Part shown: in pieces, positions 34,974 to 47,330 of the stretch
Layout of the letters: every line of letters starts with the position of its first letter
Numbering within the stretch: the stretch's first letter is position 1
From: Methylobacter sp.
GTDB taxonomy: Bacteria; Pseudomonadota; Gammaproteobacteria; Methylococcales; Methylomonadaceae
Assembly (NCBI GenBank): GCA_004299305.1
Contig: SCPZ01000100.1
Span: 1-64,000 of the forward strand
DNA length: 64,000 nucleotides
Reading direction: 5' to 3'
Position numbers and translations under genes: made by a program
The notes under the pieces: model-generated
What the model was told of the DNA's origin: nothing
The model's database searches: none
Seen by the model: the letters and a program-made list of their open reading frames with translations, nothing else

Positions 34974-35489
34974 TTAATAATGCAGTAACGAATGAACTTC
35001 GTAGTCCTTTAGCTTTTCCCTTCCTTGCAGAAAATCCAGTTCCACCACGAAGGCACATGCCTCTACCTTTGCGCCCAGTTGTTCAACTAATTCACAGCTC
35101 GCTTTTGCCGTTCCACCGGTGGCCAGCAGGTCATCAATTAATAAAACATGATCGTTTTCATCAAAAGCGTCGATATGCGCTTCCAGTGTGGCCGAACCGT
35201 ACTCAAGGTCGTAAGAGACGCTTTGCACATCATAAGGTAGTTTTCCCGGTTTCCTTAACGGTACAAATGGAAGTCCCAGTTCCCAGGCGACCAACGAGCC
35301 GAAAATAAAACCGCGCGCCTCCATGCCGGCAATTACGTTAATATTCCTGCATAAAAAAGGCTGTAACAGTTGATGAACGGCAAGCCTCAACGTGGCGGGA
35401 TCTTTTACCAGTGGCGTAATATCCTTGAAAATAATGCCGGGTTTTGGAAAGTCAGGGATGTCGCGAATTTTGTCTCTTAATCTATGCAT
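34974..35489 (-). CDS. apt: Adenine phosphoribosyltransferase
   Basis: Purine salvage enzyme: adenine plus PRPP gives AMP. The 171 residues match the family. The PRPP loop is HVLLIDDLLATGGTAKAS near 117-135, and the N-terminal block IRDIPDFPKPGIIFKDITPL is characteristic, with GMEARGFIFGSLVAWELGLPF in the middle. It may recycle the adenine released by HpnG, whose gene lies 7 kb away; that link is inference. Reads towards mlaA, ending 57 bases from it. Confidence 0.95.
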   Translation of the reverse strand: MHRLRDKIRDIPDFPKPGIIFKDITPLVKDPATLRLAVHQLLQPFLCRNINVIAGMEARGFIFGSLVAWELGLPFVPLRKPGKLPYDVQSVSYDLEYGSATLEAHIDAFDENDHVLLIDDLLATGGTAKASCELVEQLGAKVEACAFVVELDFLQGREKLKDYEVHSLLHY

Positions 35490-35754
35490 GGTTTTGTATT
35501 ATTTTAATGTGTGGAATGTAGGGTTAGGCAAAATAGCTTTGTTGATCTTGTCGTTTCATTTTAGCATTAAAAACATAGCAGAATAATCGAGGAGCTGTTT
35601 TAGTTTTGGGATAGTTCAAGTGCCTGGGGCTTAGATTTTTTGTAACTATCCCGTCTCCAACCCCAGGGATCTGGAATATCGGTTTGATTGCTTTATACTT
35701 GATGCCAGCTTCGAGGTGTGGAGCCTTCAATGCAAAGGGGAGTCTAATTTAACG

Positions 35755-36897
35755 ATGAATATCAGCCAATTTATCCGTTTCATAACTGTTGATCCGGTAA
35801 GTTTAAGCCTTAAGGGTAAGCTCTTATCTGTTGCCTCCAGTTTTACTGCCATTTTAATTATGGCGTTGGTCACGCAGCAATTAAGCATCGGCACCGCTTA
35901 TCCGATTATCGTCGCCTCAATGGGCGCTTCTGCGGTTATTTTATTTATTATTCCTCATAGTCCGTTAGCCCAACCCTGGCCATTTGTTGGCGGACAACTG
36001 GTATCGGCTATTATCGGCGTCGCTTGTGCTCATTGGCTTACCGATGTTGCTTTAGCTTCGGCGTGTGCCGTTGGCGGCAGTATTTTTGCGATGCTGTTGT
36101 TGCGTTGCCTGCATCCTCCCGGTGCTGCGACCGCAATCGTCCCCATTTTGGCCGGTGCATCGTCTCTAGGTTATGATTTCGTTTTGATGCCGGTGGGCTT
36201 AAATGTGGTGATCATGCTGGTTATGGCGATAGTCATTAATCGTTGGGTGTTACGGTATGACTATCCGATAGTTCCCGGCAATAAAAATCCCTTGGTTAAA
36301 CCTAGCCAACAAAGCGGTATTTCCGAGCAGGATTTGAAGTTGGCCTTGGAAAACATGGACACGTTTATGGATGTTTCGCCGGGAGACCTGCGTAAGTTGC
36401 TTAGTGATGCAGAAGCGCTCAGCTTTAAACGCTATAAGGGGGCTATCACTTGTGCGGATATTATGGTTAGGGATGTGCCGTCTGTTGAATATGGAACAGA
36501 AGTTGAAGACGCCTGGAATATCATGCATAAGCAAAAACTCAAAGCCATGCCGGTTATTGATAGAGCCAGGCGGGTGATTGGCATTATTACCTGGAACGAT
36601 TTTTTTAAATTTATTAACCTGAGCGCTTATGAAAACTTTCAGGACAAATTTCGGGCATTTATACGTCGTACGCCCGATGTATCAACCGATAAGCCTGAGT
36701 CGGTCGGGCACATGATGAGTGCCTCCGTTACCGTATTGCCTGAAACCACCCATATCGTCGATCTTATTTCACTGATGTCTATCCAGGGGTACCGGCAAAT
36801 TCCGATAGTGAATGGCGAAAATCGCCTGGTGGGTATGGTTTATCAAGCCAATTTAATCGCTGCACTTTATGATGAACAGTTGGCAGCAGCCAAGTAG
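35755..36897 (+). CDS. HPP-family membrane protein with two CBS domains
   Basis: A 380-residue protein: N-terminal HPP domain with four to five membrane helices (about 20-165; signature GASAVILFIIPHSPLAQPWP and LRCLHPPGAATAIVPIL), then a cytosolic pair of CBS domains (ICADIMVRDVPSVEYG near 238 and VGHMMSASVTVLPETTHIVD near 322), which usually bind adenine nucleotides. HPP proteins are linked to nitrite or other anion transport in plastids and cyanobacteria, but the substrate here is unknown. The start at 35755 is favoured over ATG 35716 because the HPP domain begins there and GGGGAG lies about 15 bases upstream. It overlaps the next gene by 29 bases. Confidence 0.88.
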   Translation: MNISQFIRFITVDPVSLSLKGKLLSVASSFTAILIMALVTQQLSIGTAYPIIVASMGASAVILFIIPHSPLAQPWPFVGGQLVSAIIGVACAHWLTDVALASACAVGGSIFAMLLLRCLHPPGAATAIVPILAGASSLGYDFVLMPVGLNVVIMLVMAIVINRWVLRYDYPIVPGNKNPLVKPSQQSGISEQDLKLALENMDTFMDVSPGDLRKLLSDAEALSFKRYKGAITCADIMVRDVPSVEYGTEVEDAWNIMHKQKLKAMPVIDRARRVIGIITWNDFFKFINLSAYENFQDKFRAFIRRTPDVSTDKPESVGHMMSASVTVLPETTHIVDLISLMSIQGYRQIPIVNGENRLVGMVYQANLIAALYDEQLAAAK

Positions 36898-37450
36898 CTA
36901 CTTTTGTGATTTTACGGCTTTCATTTTGATTATTAGAATTTCCCTGTTGTTGGTTTTGGCTTCAGTGCCGGTGTTTTTATTGGTAGAGCTGTTGTTGTGG
37001 CTAGCCGTGCCCGGCCTGCCTGGGCTATTAACCATGCTGGGATCGGCAATGCTGTTAAGCGCGTTTGCTGCATTAATCATCACCGGCTTCTGGGGTATTT
37101 GCAAAATAATCGGTTGCTCTGTTTTAGATTATTTTTCAAGCAGACAGCGAGCACAGCGGCGCTTGTGGTTTGTCGAGGCTAGGCAGGATCAGGTTAAGCG
37201 CTTATTTTATTTTAAAGCCAAGCAAATCAAGTATATTCATGAGCTGAACAGAAAACGCCTGTTGAAGATTAATAACCGCAAGCATATTCAGGCGTTATCC
37301 AAATCCATCGATAAAGACCTGTTGTCGATTAAAACAAAATTGTCGGAAACAGCTTATCTGCAACTACAACAAGACAATGCCCGCTATCGAAATCAACAGG
37401 ACATTGAGGCCTTGCTGAACTTGCAGCAAAAAATAACTACCTTTGTTTAG
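36869..37450 (+). CDS. Membrane-anchored coiled-coil protein, unknown
   Basis: A 193-residue protein with two adjacent hydrophobic segments (about 18-48 and 55-80) followed by a basic helical region with heptad pattern (KQIKYIHELNRKRLLKINN, then SKSIDKDLLSIKTKLSETAY). I do not recognise a family. The first ATG lies inside the end of the HPP-CBS gene (29-base overlap), which indicates translational coupling; later in-frame starts are possible. The next coiled-coil gene follows after 3 bases. The three look like one unit, with the two coiled-coil proteins as possible partners of the membrane protein. Confidence 0.7.
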   Translation: MMNSWQQPSSYFCDFTAFILIIRISLLLVLASVPVFLLVELLLWLAVPGLPGLLTMLGSAMLLSAFAALIITGFWGICKIIGCSVLDYFSSRQRAQRRLWFVEARQDQVKRLFYFKAKQIKYIHELNRKRLLKINNRKHIQALSKSIDKDLLSIKTKLSETAYLQLQQDNARYRNQQDIEALLNLQQKITTFV

Positions 37451-37453
37451 CGC

Positions 37454-37987
37454 ATGACTATTTTAAAAAGCTGGGTTCTTAATATTGTTAATCTGCTTCA
37501 TTCGGTTAAAGATGAAAACCTGAAATGGCAGCAAGCTAATCAGGGTAGCCAGGCAAAACTTAAGCATGTCCGCGCCTTGGCCGAGAAAGCCCTGGAAGCC
37601 GAATTAAAAAAGAAAAGCGTACAGTTGGAGCACGACATCAGCTTGCTGAAGACTAAACACGATGCTGAACTGTCGATGTTTAAGACCAAGTGCAAGCAGG
37701 ATGTTAAAGACTATAAACAATATCTGGCGGCGCTAGATCAACTTAAATCCTCAATTCAGGCCAGTTATACCCATCTGCCCGAGGCGGTTGCCTTCACCAT
37801 TCATCATCATGCGAAATATTTGCTGAATAAAATGTGGGAAGCGGAAGATTTTGAACAGAAAATGCAACACGAGATGCAGTTAATCCGGTTTATGACCACC
37901 GTGCATGAAGATGCTCGCTTGTATCTGGAAGGTGCGAGCACAGAAAGCCTGCCGCAAAGAACTCTGAATTTAATTCAGCAGCAATAA
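37454..37987 (+). CDS. Soluble coiled-coil protein, unknown
   Basis: A 177-residue, charged, mostly helical protein with a long predicted coiled coil (AEKALEAELKKKSVQLEHD, then SLLKTKHDAELSMFKTKCKQ, about 35-85). The second half has the aromatic/His region LPEAVAFTIHHHAKYLLNKM. No membrane segment, signal or known domain is visible. Starts 3 bases after the membrane coiled-coil gene. It may assemble with that protein through its coiled coil, which is inference. Confidence 0.7.
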   Translation: MTILKSWVLNIVNLLHSVKDENLKWQQANQGSQAKLKHVRALAEKALEAELKKKSVQLEHDISLLKTKHDAELSMFKTKCKQDVKDYKQYLAALDQLKSSIQASYTHLPEAVAFTIHHHAKYLLNKMWEAEDFEQKMQHEMQLIRFMTTVHEDARLYLEGASTESLPQRTLNLIQQQ

Positions 37988-38285
37988 AAATTATAGGCGC
38001 GGCATTATTTTATTAAGGCCATGAGTATAGGTAGTTTCAACAATTGCCGACGTAAGTATTCAGCCCCCTTAGCTCCATACGGTTGGCTTAGCCATTAGGC
38101 GGTCGTTTAGAGTTTTATGGCTAGATTAGCCTATTGAAAAATATATTGTTACGCTAAGACCTTCCAGGTTTTAAAAACCTGGAAGGTCTTAATACCGGTC
38201 GGGGTCTGAATAGTTACTTGCCGACTAGTCAAGGCCGGTTTATTGTCCGCAATCGTAGTTTCGCAAACGCCCCGGAAGATAATTT
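37988..38285. other. Gap carrying palindromic repeat copy B
   Basis: 298 bases between the coiled-coil gene and the YbhB-like gene. The main content is repeat copy B (38103-38190). The remaining parts hold no recognisable gene. Confidence 0.6.
38103..38190. repeat. Palindromic interspersed repeat, copy B (inverted)
   Basis: Inverted relative to copy A: CCTATTGAAAAATATATTGT, then TACGCT, then the palindrome AAGACCTTCCAGGTTTT/AAAACCTGGAAGGTCTT at 38156-38190. Upstream TCGTTTAGAGTTTTATGGCT matches the outer part of copy A. So the repeat unit extends over at least 85 bases. Confidence 0.85.
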
Positions 38286-38852
38286 ATGAATTTAATTAAG
38301 CAGCCTACTTTTATCGGTTTTATTTTTTTGGTTTTCAGCAGCTTTTACACTACAGCCGTTCTGGCGGAAGGAGAGCAAAACATGAGCATGATCCTTAAAT
38401 CACCGGATTTTGTCCATCAGGGCGACATTCCCAAAACGTTTACTTGCGATGGCGATGACAGTTCGCCTGCTTTAAGCTGGTCGGGAGCTCCTTTGCACAC
38501 AAAAAGCTGGGTGTTGATCGTTGATGATCCCGATGCGCCGGATCCTGCCAAACCCAAAATGACTTGGGTACACTGGCTGCTTTATAACATTCCGCCGACT
38601 GTTACAGAATTACCGCGGGCCGTTGCAGTCGGTGACTTACCCGTCGGCACCCAACAAGGCAAAAACGATTGGAAACGGACAGGTTATGGCGGTCCCTGTC
38701 CGCCTATTGGCCGACATCGATATTTTCATAAGCTCTACGCATTGGATATTGAATTGCCGAATCTGCATTTGCCCAATAAGAGCCAGCTTGAAGCGGCGAT
38801 GGCGGGGCATATTATTGGACAAGCGGAATTGATTGGCACTTATCAGCGGTAG
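38286..38852 (+). CDS. YbhB/YbcL family PEBP-like protein, exported
   Basis: A 188-residue member of the phosphatidylethanolamine-binding/Raf kinase inhibitor-like family. After a signal segment (FIGFIFLVFSSFYTTAVLA) come TCDGDDSSPALSWSGAP near 52, VDDPDAPDPAKPKMTWVHWL near 78-97, and YGGPCPPIGRHRYFHKLYAL near 139-158, forming the conserved anion/ligand pocket. Length is typical plus the signal. Function in bacteria is unclear. It stands alone. A second ATG (MSMILKSPDF) with GGAG upstream would give a cytosolic form lacking the signal, so dual starts are conceivable. Confidence 0.9.
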   Translation: MNLIKQPTFIGFIFLVFSSFYTTAVLAEGEQNMSMILKSPDFVHQGDIPKTFTCDGDDSSPALSWSGAPLHTKSWVLIVDDPDAPDPAKPKMTWVHWLLYNIPPTVTELPRAVAVGDLPVGTQQGKNDWKRTGYGGPCPPIGRHRYFHKLYALDIELPNLHLPNKSQLEAAMAGHIIGQAELIGTYQR

Positions 38853-38880
38853 TGACAAATTAATAGGCTAGGGATACCTC

Positions 38881-38929
38881 AGGGTCTTGCATTTTGCATG
38901 AAAACCGAAAATGCACAAAGCAAGACCCT
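38881..38929. terminator. Hairpin after the YbhB-like gene
   Basis: AGGGTCTTGC (38881-38890) pairs with GCAAGACCCT (38920-38929), and inner TTTGCAT/ATGCACAAA extend the stem with a bulge. It lies 28 bases after the stop codon. A T run is lacking, so termination is plausible but not certain. Confidence 0.5.
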
Positions 38930-39105
38930 ATGTTTCGGAAAAGCTCGGGGTCGGCTGAAGACACTTACTAATTGGAAAAGCTGGTATTATGCCCATGATT
39001 CATCCGCAAAAGGCTGCGGAGATATGACGGGGTGCATTTTTTAATGTGCGGATTTTTAAAAGTGGCGAATTGCCCGAACACAACAAATCGGTTTACGGGA
39101 GAGTT

Positions 39106-41844
<2,739 letters not shown>

Positions 41845-42227
41845 GGTTGTCAGGCCGTTTCACGCTGGTAAACCATCGGAACGGTTAAGCTTGGCAATTT
41901 GTCAGGCCTTAAGCATAAGTATCTACTTTTACTGTCCAAAGCCAGCTTTGGACTCCAGAAAAGTGTGCTATAGACGTTCAGATAAATAATTTCCAATTAC
42001 CGTACAAGACAAGCTTGATTTTAAAGGTCTTTAAATTGTTAAGCTTGGAAATTTAATTCCTGAAAATCTATATAGGAGTTCAAAGCTGGCTTTGAACATG
42101 ACAGAAGCCAGCATTAGCATAGGGAGAGTAGTTACGAAAAGTCACTTAGGAACGGGAATTAAATAACTCATACATTTGCACAAAGGGCGACCAGCCAGTC
42201 GCCTCTACGGCTTATCGTGTGTTCACG
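41845..42227. other. Gap with two CAAAGCCAGCTTTG-family repeats
   Basis: 383 bases between the ROCO gene and the convergent GGDEF/EAL gene. Repeat cores at 41933-41956 and 42075-42098 lie 120 bases apart in opposite flank orientation. No terminator with a T run was identified, and no small gene. Confidence 0.6.
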
Positions 42228-45200
42228 TTATTTAATTTTCATTCCTGAACTTTGCTCACGCAGCAACTTAGCAAATTCTTCCGCCGGCAAAGGTTTGCTT
42301 TTGATAAAACCCTGATAGGTGTCGCAGCCTTTTTCGCGTAGAAATGCCAATTGCTCAAGCGTTTCCACGCCTTCGGCTAATACTTTGAAGCCTAAAATAT
42401 GACCCATCGCAACAATCGTTGCGGTAATTTCCATGTCGTCCTGCACCGAGGGAATGTCATCGATAAAGCTTTTGTCGATTTTCAGTACATCCAGAGGAAA
42501 GCGTTTCAGATAAGCCAATGATGAATAACCGGTGCCGAAGTCGTCAATCGCAAGACGAACACCTTGTGTCCGCAAATTATTCAGTACCTCGACGGCTTTT
42601 TCTTCGTTTTCCATTAAGCCGCTTTCGGTTAATTCCAGCTCTAAGAGCTCGGCAGGGAAGCCGGTTTCGTGCAGCACTTCGGCCACCAATGCGCTGATGT
42701 CGCTACGGCGAAATTGATGCGGCGAGACATTGACAGCTAAGGTTATCGACGGCAAACCGGCATCGATCCAGCGCTTGCCTTGCCAACAGGTCTCGCGCAA
42801 CACCCAGGCGCCGATTTCGACAATCAGGCCGGTTTCTTCGGCAATGGGGATAAAACTGTTTGGTGAAATCAGGCCCTTGGAAGGGTCTTGCCAGCGTACC
42901 AACGCTTCGGCGCCGATTATCAGGCCGCTGTCAATGTCTATTTGTGCTTGATAATAAACGCATAATTCCCGTTGTTCAGTCGCGTGACGCAGGCGAGTTT
43001 CCAGGGCGATACGCTCTCGAGCAATAAGGGTAAACTCTTCGGAAAAATAGGCGAAACAGCCGCGCCCTTCATCTTTGGCCCTGTAGAGTGCAATGTCAGC
43101 GTTATCCATTAGCGACTCCGGGCTGTCACCGTGCTGAGGAAATAAGCTAATGCCTATGCTGGCGCCAATCCTGACTTTTCGGCTGAGCTCGGGATGGGCG
43201 TTGTTGCTTTTAAATAATTGAAAAGGCTTGCTTAAGTCGGCGACGATGCCTTCAGCGACTCGCGCCGCATCTTCAGGATGAGCAATATCTTCCAGCAGTA
43301 CGATAAACTCATCGCCGCCCAAACGAGCGACCATATCGACATCGCGCAACCTTAATCTGATACGAGCGGCGACTTGTTGCAGCAGCTCGTCACCGGCCAG
43401 GTGGCCCATGCTGTCATTGACGGCTTTGAAACGATCCAGGTCAAGCATCAGCACTGCCAGCTGTTTGCCGTCACGCCGTTCCAGCTCGATGCCGTGTTTT
43501 AGTCTTTCCCATAGCAGGCGGCGATTGGGCAGCGCCGTCAGCGGGTCGTAATAAGCCAGGTTGTGAATGGTTTGTTCAGCTTCCTTGTCTTTAGTGATGT
43601 CGGTGAACGCGGCAACGTAGTTGCTTATCCGGTTATTGGCATCGCTAACCGTGGTAATGCTGAGCCATGCGGGATAGATTTCCCCGTTTTTGCGTCTGTT
43701 CCATATTTCGCCTTCCCAATAGCCATTTTGTTTTAGGTTATGCTGCAACACCTGATAGAAGTGGGCATTTTGGCGGCCTGAGTTAAGTAAAGCATGACTA
43801 TGTCCAATGACTTCTTCCGGGCTATAACCGGTGATGCGGGTAAATGCTTTGTTGACCTTCAGGATAACTTGGTTGGCATCGGTGATGGACATGCCTTCTT
43901 GCGATTCAAAGGCGGTTGCGGCGATGCGCAGTTCCGCTTCGGCCAGTTTTTGCTCGGTAACGTCGCGAAAACTCCATACCCGGCCCACTACCTTGTTGTT
44001 AACTATCTTGGGGATGGAATGTCGTTCGATGATTTTTCCATCTTTAAGCTCAATAATATCGAAGGAGCTGGCTTCGGGGCTTGCATACAGTTCGCTTACT
44101 TTGCTGGAAAAAGTTTCGGCATCTTTAAGTTGATTGTTAATGTAATCGGATTGGTGGCGCAGTTTTTTTGCGCCTATTTCGGCTGCGATAGCTTCATTTG
44201 GAATTTGCCATAAATCAATAAATTTTTGGTTATGCAGCAGCCAATTGTTATCTAAATCCACAGCCAGGATGGCCTCGCCGGTGGATTCCAGGGTAGCCTT
44301 TAGTATGGATAGGGATTCCGCTATTTGCAGCATTGACCTGTTTCTTTCAATCGCCAATTGCGCAAGGCCCGCATAGTGGTCGATCAGGCTAATTTCGTCA
44401 GCGCTTGGGCGTGTCGGCAGTCGGTGGTAGACGGCGAAAGTCCCGAGCACGCGGCCCTGGTTATTTTTAATGGGATACGACCAGCAGGCTTGAAGGCCTG
44501 CTTGCCCTGCCAGGTCGCGAAACGTTTTCCAATAAGGATGCTGCTGTATATCTTCAACGATGACGCTTTCACCGAGATACGCCGCTGTACCGCAAGAACC
44601 GACGCCGTCGCCGATTGCCAGGCCGTCAACGGCTTGATTGTAAAAGTCGGGTAAACTGGGGGCCGCAGCATTGTGTAGGTGCTTGTTGTCTTCATCCAGT
44701 AGCAAAATCGAGCACAACATATCGGGATGCAGGGCTTCAATTTGATGTGCCAATTCATTCAATATTTCGGGGAGGTCAAGCCCCTGATTAATGAGTTGAA
44801 GAATTTGATTTTGTAAAGCCAGTTCATCGGTGCGATTACGCAAGGTGTTTTCGACGGTCTTACGTCCGGTGATGTCGTCAAAAAATACCAGGATTCGCTC
44901 GCCGACGATTGCGTTATAGAAAACTATATCGCGTACCGTGCCATTCTTGCAGGTCACCTTAAACTCCATGGCTTCAAAGTCTTTTCCGTCAGCAATGGCT
45001 TTTTCCAACGAGTCACGGCACAGTTTTTTTGCCTGGTCCCGATAATCTTTATCAGGATAAGCAAGCGGCCACCACGCGTCCAGGTTTGGCGTGTCGTCCA
45101 GCGTGTAACCGAAAGTCTGGATAAACCTGTCATTCAGTAAATCGACTCCTCCGTTGCTATTGGCTATAGCGATGGCGACAGGCGATTTTTGAATGAGTAG

Positions 45201-46943
45201 GCGGAAATGTTCTTTGCTTTCTTGCAAATTTTTAAGCGAAATCAGGCTGCTCAATGCCTCGGTGATTCGGCGTGCAATTTCGGTGAAGATCCATAGATCA
45301 TCGGAATCGTGGATGTGCGCTTCTGAACAATGGTGTATGCCCAGCAGCCAGGGACTGCCGATTTGCGGTCGAAGTGCAATTTGTAGTTGGGATTTTACCG
45401 AGAATTCCTCTACGGATAGCGTTGGAACGGTGAGTTCTAACTGGGGACCGTATTGCAGGGGGCTGTCGGTTTCAAGCGCCGATTGAAACAGTTCTGCGAT
45501 TTCCTTGGTGACTGGGATTTTCATATCACGCGCAAAAGCGCCGGGCCATTCAGGGTGGGTACGCTCCATCGGCACCGACCAGAAGCTTGCTTGGGGATCG
45601 CAAGGATACAAAAACCAGGCGCGGTCGGCGGCAAAAATTAACCGGATTTCTTTGAGCGTCCCATCAAGCATGGCTTCGAGACTTTCGGCCGTAGAGCTGA
45701 TCCGGGATATACGCTCCATTATGTCCAGATAACGGAGTTGACGGCTTAGTTGCCGCTCTACTTGCTTGCGTTCGGTAATGTCGCGCCAACAGGCATGGAC
45801 AATAAGTTTGCCCTGCACGGTCATCGGCGTCAGGGATACCTCGACAGGAAGGGGGGAGCCATCGGCCCGGACGTGTAGCCATTCGAAACGGTGATAACCC
45901 ACTCGCAAAGCAGTGGCTATCATGTTGGCCGCTTTTTCTGCCGAGGATTGTCCATCGGGTTGATAGTCGGGCGATATTTCATCGGGGCTGCAATTGATGA
46001 GTTCTGCTTTGGAGCTATATCCGAGTTGGGTCAAGGTGACGCTGTTGCAGTCGATGAAGTGGCCGTCTTTAATAAGTAAAATGGGGTCTTTGGAGTCTTC
46101 AAACAGGTGCCGAAAGGCATCCTCGCTTTCGTGAAGGGCCGCTTCCGCTTGCTTGCGCTCGGTAATATCCTGGATGGTGCCCACCAGTTGCGCGGGCTTG
46201 CCGGCTTTGTCGTATTCGATGTCGCCATGAGCGCTCACCCAGCGTGTTTTGGCATCGTTGGCGCGAATGATGACATACTCCATAGAAAACCGTTCGCGGT
46301 TACGGATTATCTCCTGATAATGATCAAGCGCACGCTGACGGTACTCGGGATCAATCAATGTTAAGCCATTGGGAATATCCCGGTTAAAGCTGGCGTCAAT
46401 GCCGAAAATCTGGTCAAGCAGGGGCGAGCTTTCCCAGTGACCGGTCGCCAGGTCGGTCACGTAGTAGCCTATTCCCGCCGTTTCATGCGCCAGACGTAAC
46501 AGTTTTTCGTTACGGGCGGCGATTTTATTTTTTCGTTTTAGGGTTCGATAGGAAGCCAATAGGGCTAGGGTAATAACGGCGGCTAATAAGCTGATGATTA
46601 GGGTGATTTTGATAGGGTGGAGGCGTTTTTCCTGGTCGGCCTTAAGGCTATCATAACCAAACAAGCGTTCCAGTAGTAATTCGCTATTGGCCTCGCCATA
46701 TTGGGCGTGGCCTTGAAGGACTTCCTGTACCGGTTTTTTTTCCGGCGCGCCTTCGTGGATAATGACGTCGAGTCCTGCTGTTTTGTAATAACCTTTGTCT
46801 AAAGCCGCGTAATATTCGGTAAATTGAAACGGGGGATGCCAGTGTAACTGTAAATGGATGGGTTCGGCTGTAGCTGAAAAGCAAGGGAATAGCAATGCGC
46901 TAACAAGCATGGCACGGATTTGCATGATATTCAGATAATCCAT
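42228..46943 (-). CDS. Multi-PAS/GAF GGDEF-EAL cyclic di-GMP enzyme with shortened NMT1 sensor
   Basis: A 1571-residue membrane protein. Signal peptide; residues 27-90 match only the beginning of an NMT1/THI5-type binding domain (LQLHWHPPFQFTEYYAALDK, EVLQGHAQYGEANSELLLER); one membrane span (ITLIISLLAAVITLALLASY, about 113-132); then about five PAS domains, two GAF-type domains, a GGDEF domain (ARLGGDEFIVLLEDI, with RDVD as inhibitory site) and an EAL domain (GAEALVRWQ, ELTESGLME, IDDFGTGYSSLAYLK, IDKSFIDDI). Both catalytic sets are intact, so it could make and break cyclic di-GMP. The usual NMT1 domain is about 300 residues, so about 200 are missing. The ligand is unknown. It stands alone. 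Confidence 0.9.
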   Translation of the reverse strand: MDYLNIMQIRAMLVSALLFPCFSATAEPIHLQLHWHPPFQFTEYYAALDKGYYKTAGLDVIIHEGAPEKKPVQEVLQGHAQYGEANSELLLERLFGYDSLKADQEKRLHPIKITLIISLLAAVITLALLASYRTLKRKNKIAARNEKLLRLAHETAGIGYYVTDLATGHWESSPLLDQIFGIDASFNRDIPNGLTLIDPEYRQRALDHYQEIIRNRERFSMEYVIIRANDAKTRWVSAHGDIEYDKAGKPAQLVGTIQDITERKQAEAALHESEDAFRHLFEDSKDPILLIKDGHFIDCNSVTLTQLGYSSKAELINCSPDEISPDYQPDGQSSAEKAANMIATALRVGYHRFEWLHVRADGSPLPVEVSLTPMTVQGKLIVHACWRDITERKQVERQLSRQLRYLDIMERISRISSTAESLEAMLDGTLKEIRLIFAADRAWFLYPCDPQASFWSVPMERTHPEWPGAFARDMKIPVTKEIAELFQSALETDSPLQYGPQLELTVPTLSVEEFSVKSQLQIALRPQIGSPWLLGIHHCSEAHIHDSDDLWIFTEIARRITEALSSLISLKNLQESKEHFRLLIQKSPVAIAIANSNGGVDLLNDRFIQTFGYTLDDTPNLDAWWPLAYPDKDYRDQAKKLCRDSLEKAIADGKDFEAMEFKVTCKNGTVRDIVFYNAIVGERILVFFDDITGRKTVENTLRNRTDELALQNQILQLINQGLDLPEILNELAHQIEALHPDMLCSILLLDEDNKHLHNAAAPSLPDFYNQAVDGLAIGDGVGSCGTAAYLGESVIVEDIQQHPYWKTFRDLAGQAGLQACWSYPIKNNQGRVLGTFAVYHRLPTRPSADEISLIDHYAGLAQLAIERNRSMLQIAESLSILKATLESTGEAILAVDLDNNWLLHNQKFIDLWQIPNEAIAAEIGAKKLRHQSDYINNQLKDAETFSSKVSELYASPEASSFDIIELKDGKIIERHSIPKIVNNKVVGRVWSFRDVTEQKLAEAELRIAATAFESQEGMSITDANQVILKVNKAFTRITGYSPEEVIGHSHALLNSGRQNAHFYQVLQHNLKQNGYWEGEIWNRRKNGEIYPAWLSITTVSDANNRISNYVAAFTDITKDKEAEQTIHNLAYYDPLTALPNRRLLWERLKHGIELERRDGKQLAVLMLDLDRFKAVNDSMGHLAGDELLQQVAARIRLRLRDVDMVARLGGDEFIVLLEDIAHPEDAARVAEGIVADLSKPFQLFKSNNAHPELSRKVRIGASIGISLFPQHGDSPESLMDNADIALYRAKDEGRGCFAYFSEEFTLIARERIALETRLRHATEQRELCVYYQAQIDIDSGLIIGAEALVRWQDPSKGLISPNSFIPIAEETGLIVEIGAWVLRETCWQGKRWIDAGLPSITLAVNVSPHQFRRSDISALVAEVLHETGFPAELLELELTESGLMENEEKAVEVLNNLRTQGVRLAIDDFGTGYSSLAYLKRFPLDVLKIDKSFIDDIPSVQDDMEITATIVAMGHILGFKVLAEGVETLEQLAFLREKGCDTYQGFIKSKPLPAEEFAKLLREQSSGMKIK

Positions 46944-47330
46944 TGTTTATGCTTTAGTTGCTTTTTATCGCGTAGGAGTGCTGATTTTTACCATGAAGGA
47001 CTTGAAGATATTGTTGTATTGACTTCATGTGCGATCTTGAGACAGTTCATAAAACACTCAATTCTTTTCCCTTCATGGTAATAAAAACGTAACTACTCAC
47101 TCCGGGGCGTCACAAAATATATGTAAAATTCAAAGCCAGCTTTGAACTCCGGCAGCGAAATTTATTGGAGTCCAAAGCTGGCTTTGGGCGCTTTCAAGTT
47201 TTTAACAGGGGCTGAGTAGTTACATAAAAAACAAGTTATAAACAGTGTACTGCATCAGCATCCTCGCGTGGTGTTTGTCGGAAACCGGTTCTCGCTATCG
47301 CTCGAACCGGCTTATTCCGGCCTACATGGC
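46944..47330. other. Gap with repeat and hairpin downstream of the multicopper oxidase
   Basis: 387 bases containing the GGDEF/EAL promoter side, paired short words around ATTTTTACCATGAAGGACTT and CCTTCATGGTAATAAAAACG (46986-47090), the CAAAGCCAGCTTTG repeat at 47128-47188, and a small stem CCGGTTC/GAACCGG (47285-47311) just after the multicopper oxidase stop. Confidence 0.6.
47128..47188. repeat. Interspersed repeat, CAAAGCCAGCTTTG family (full copy)
   Basis: TTCAAAGCCAGCTTTGAACTCC followed after 17 bases by TGGAGTCCAAAGCTGGCTTT, the same arrangement as 1904-1964. Similarity extends into flanks on both sides (GTCACAAAATA upstream, TTTCAAGTTTTTAACAGGGG downstream), so the element is at least 100 bases. 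Confidence 0.8.
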
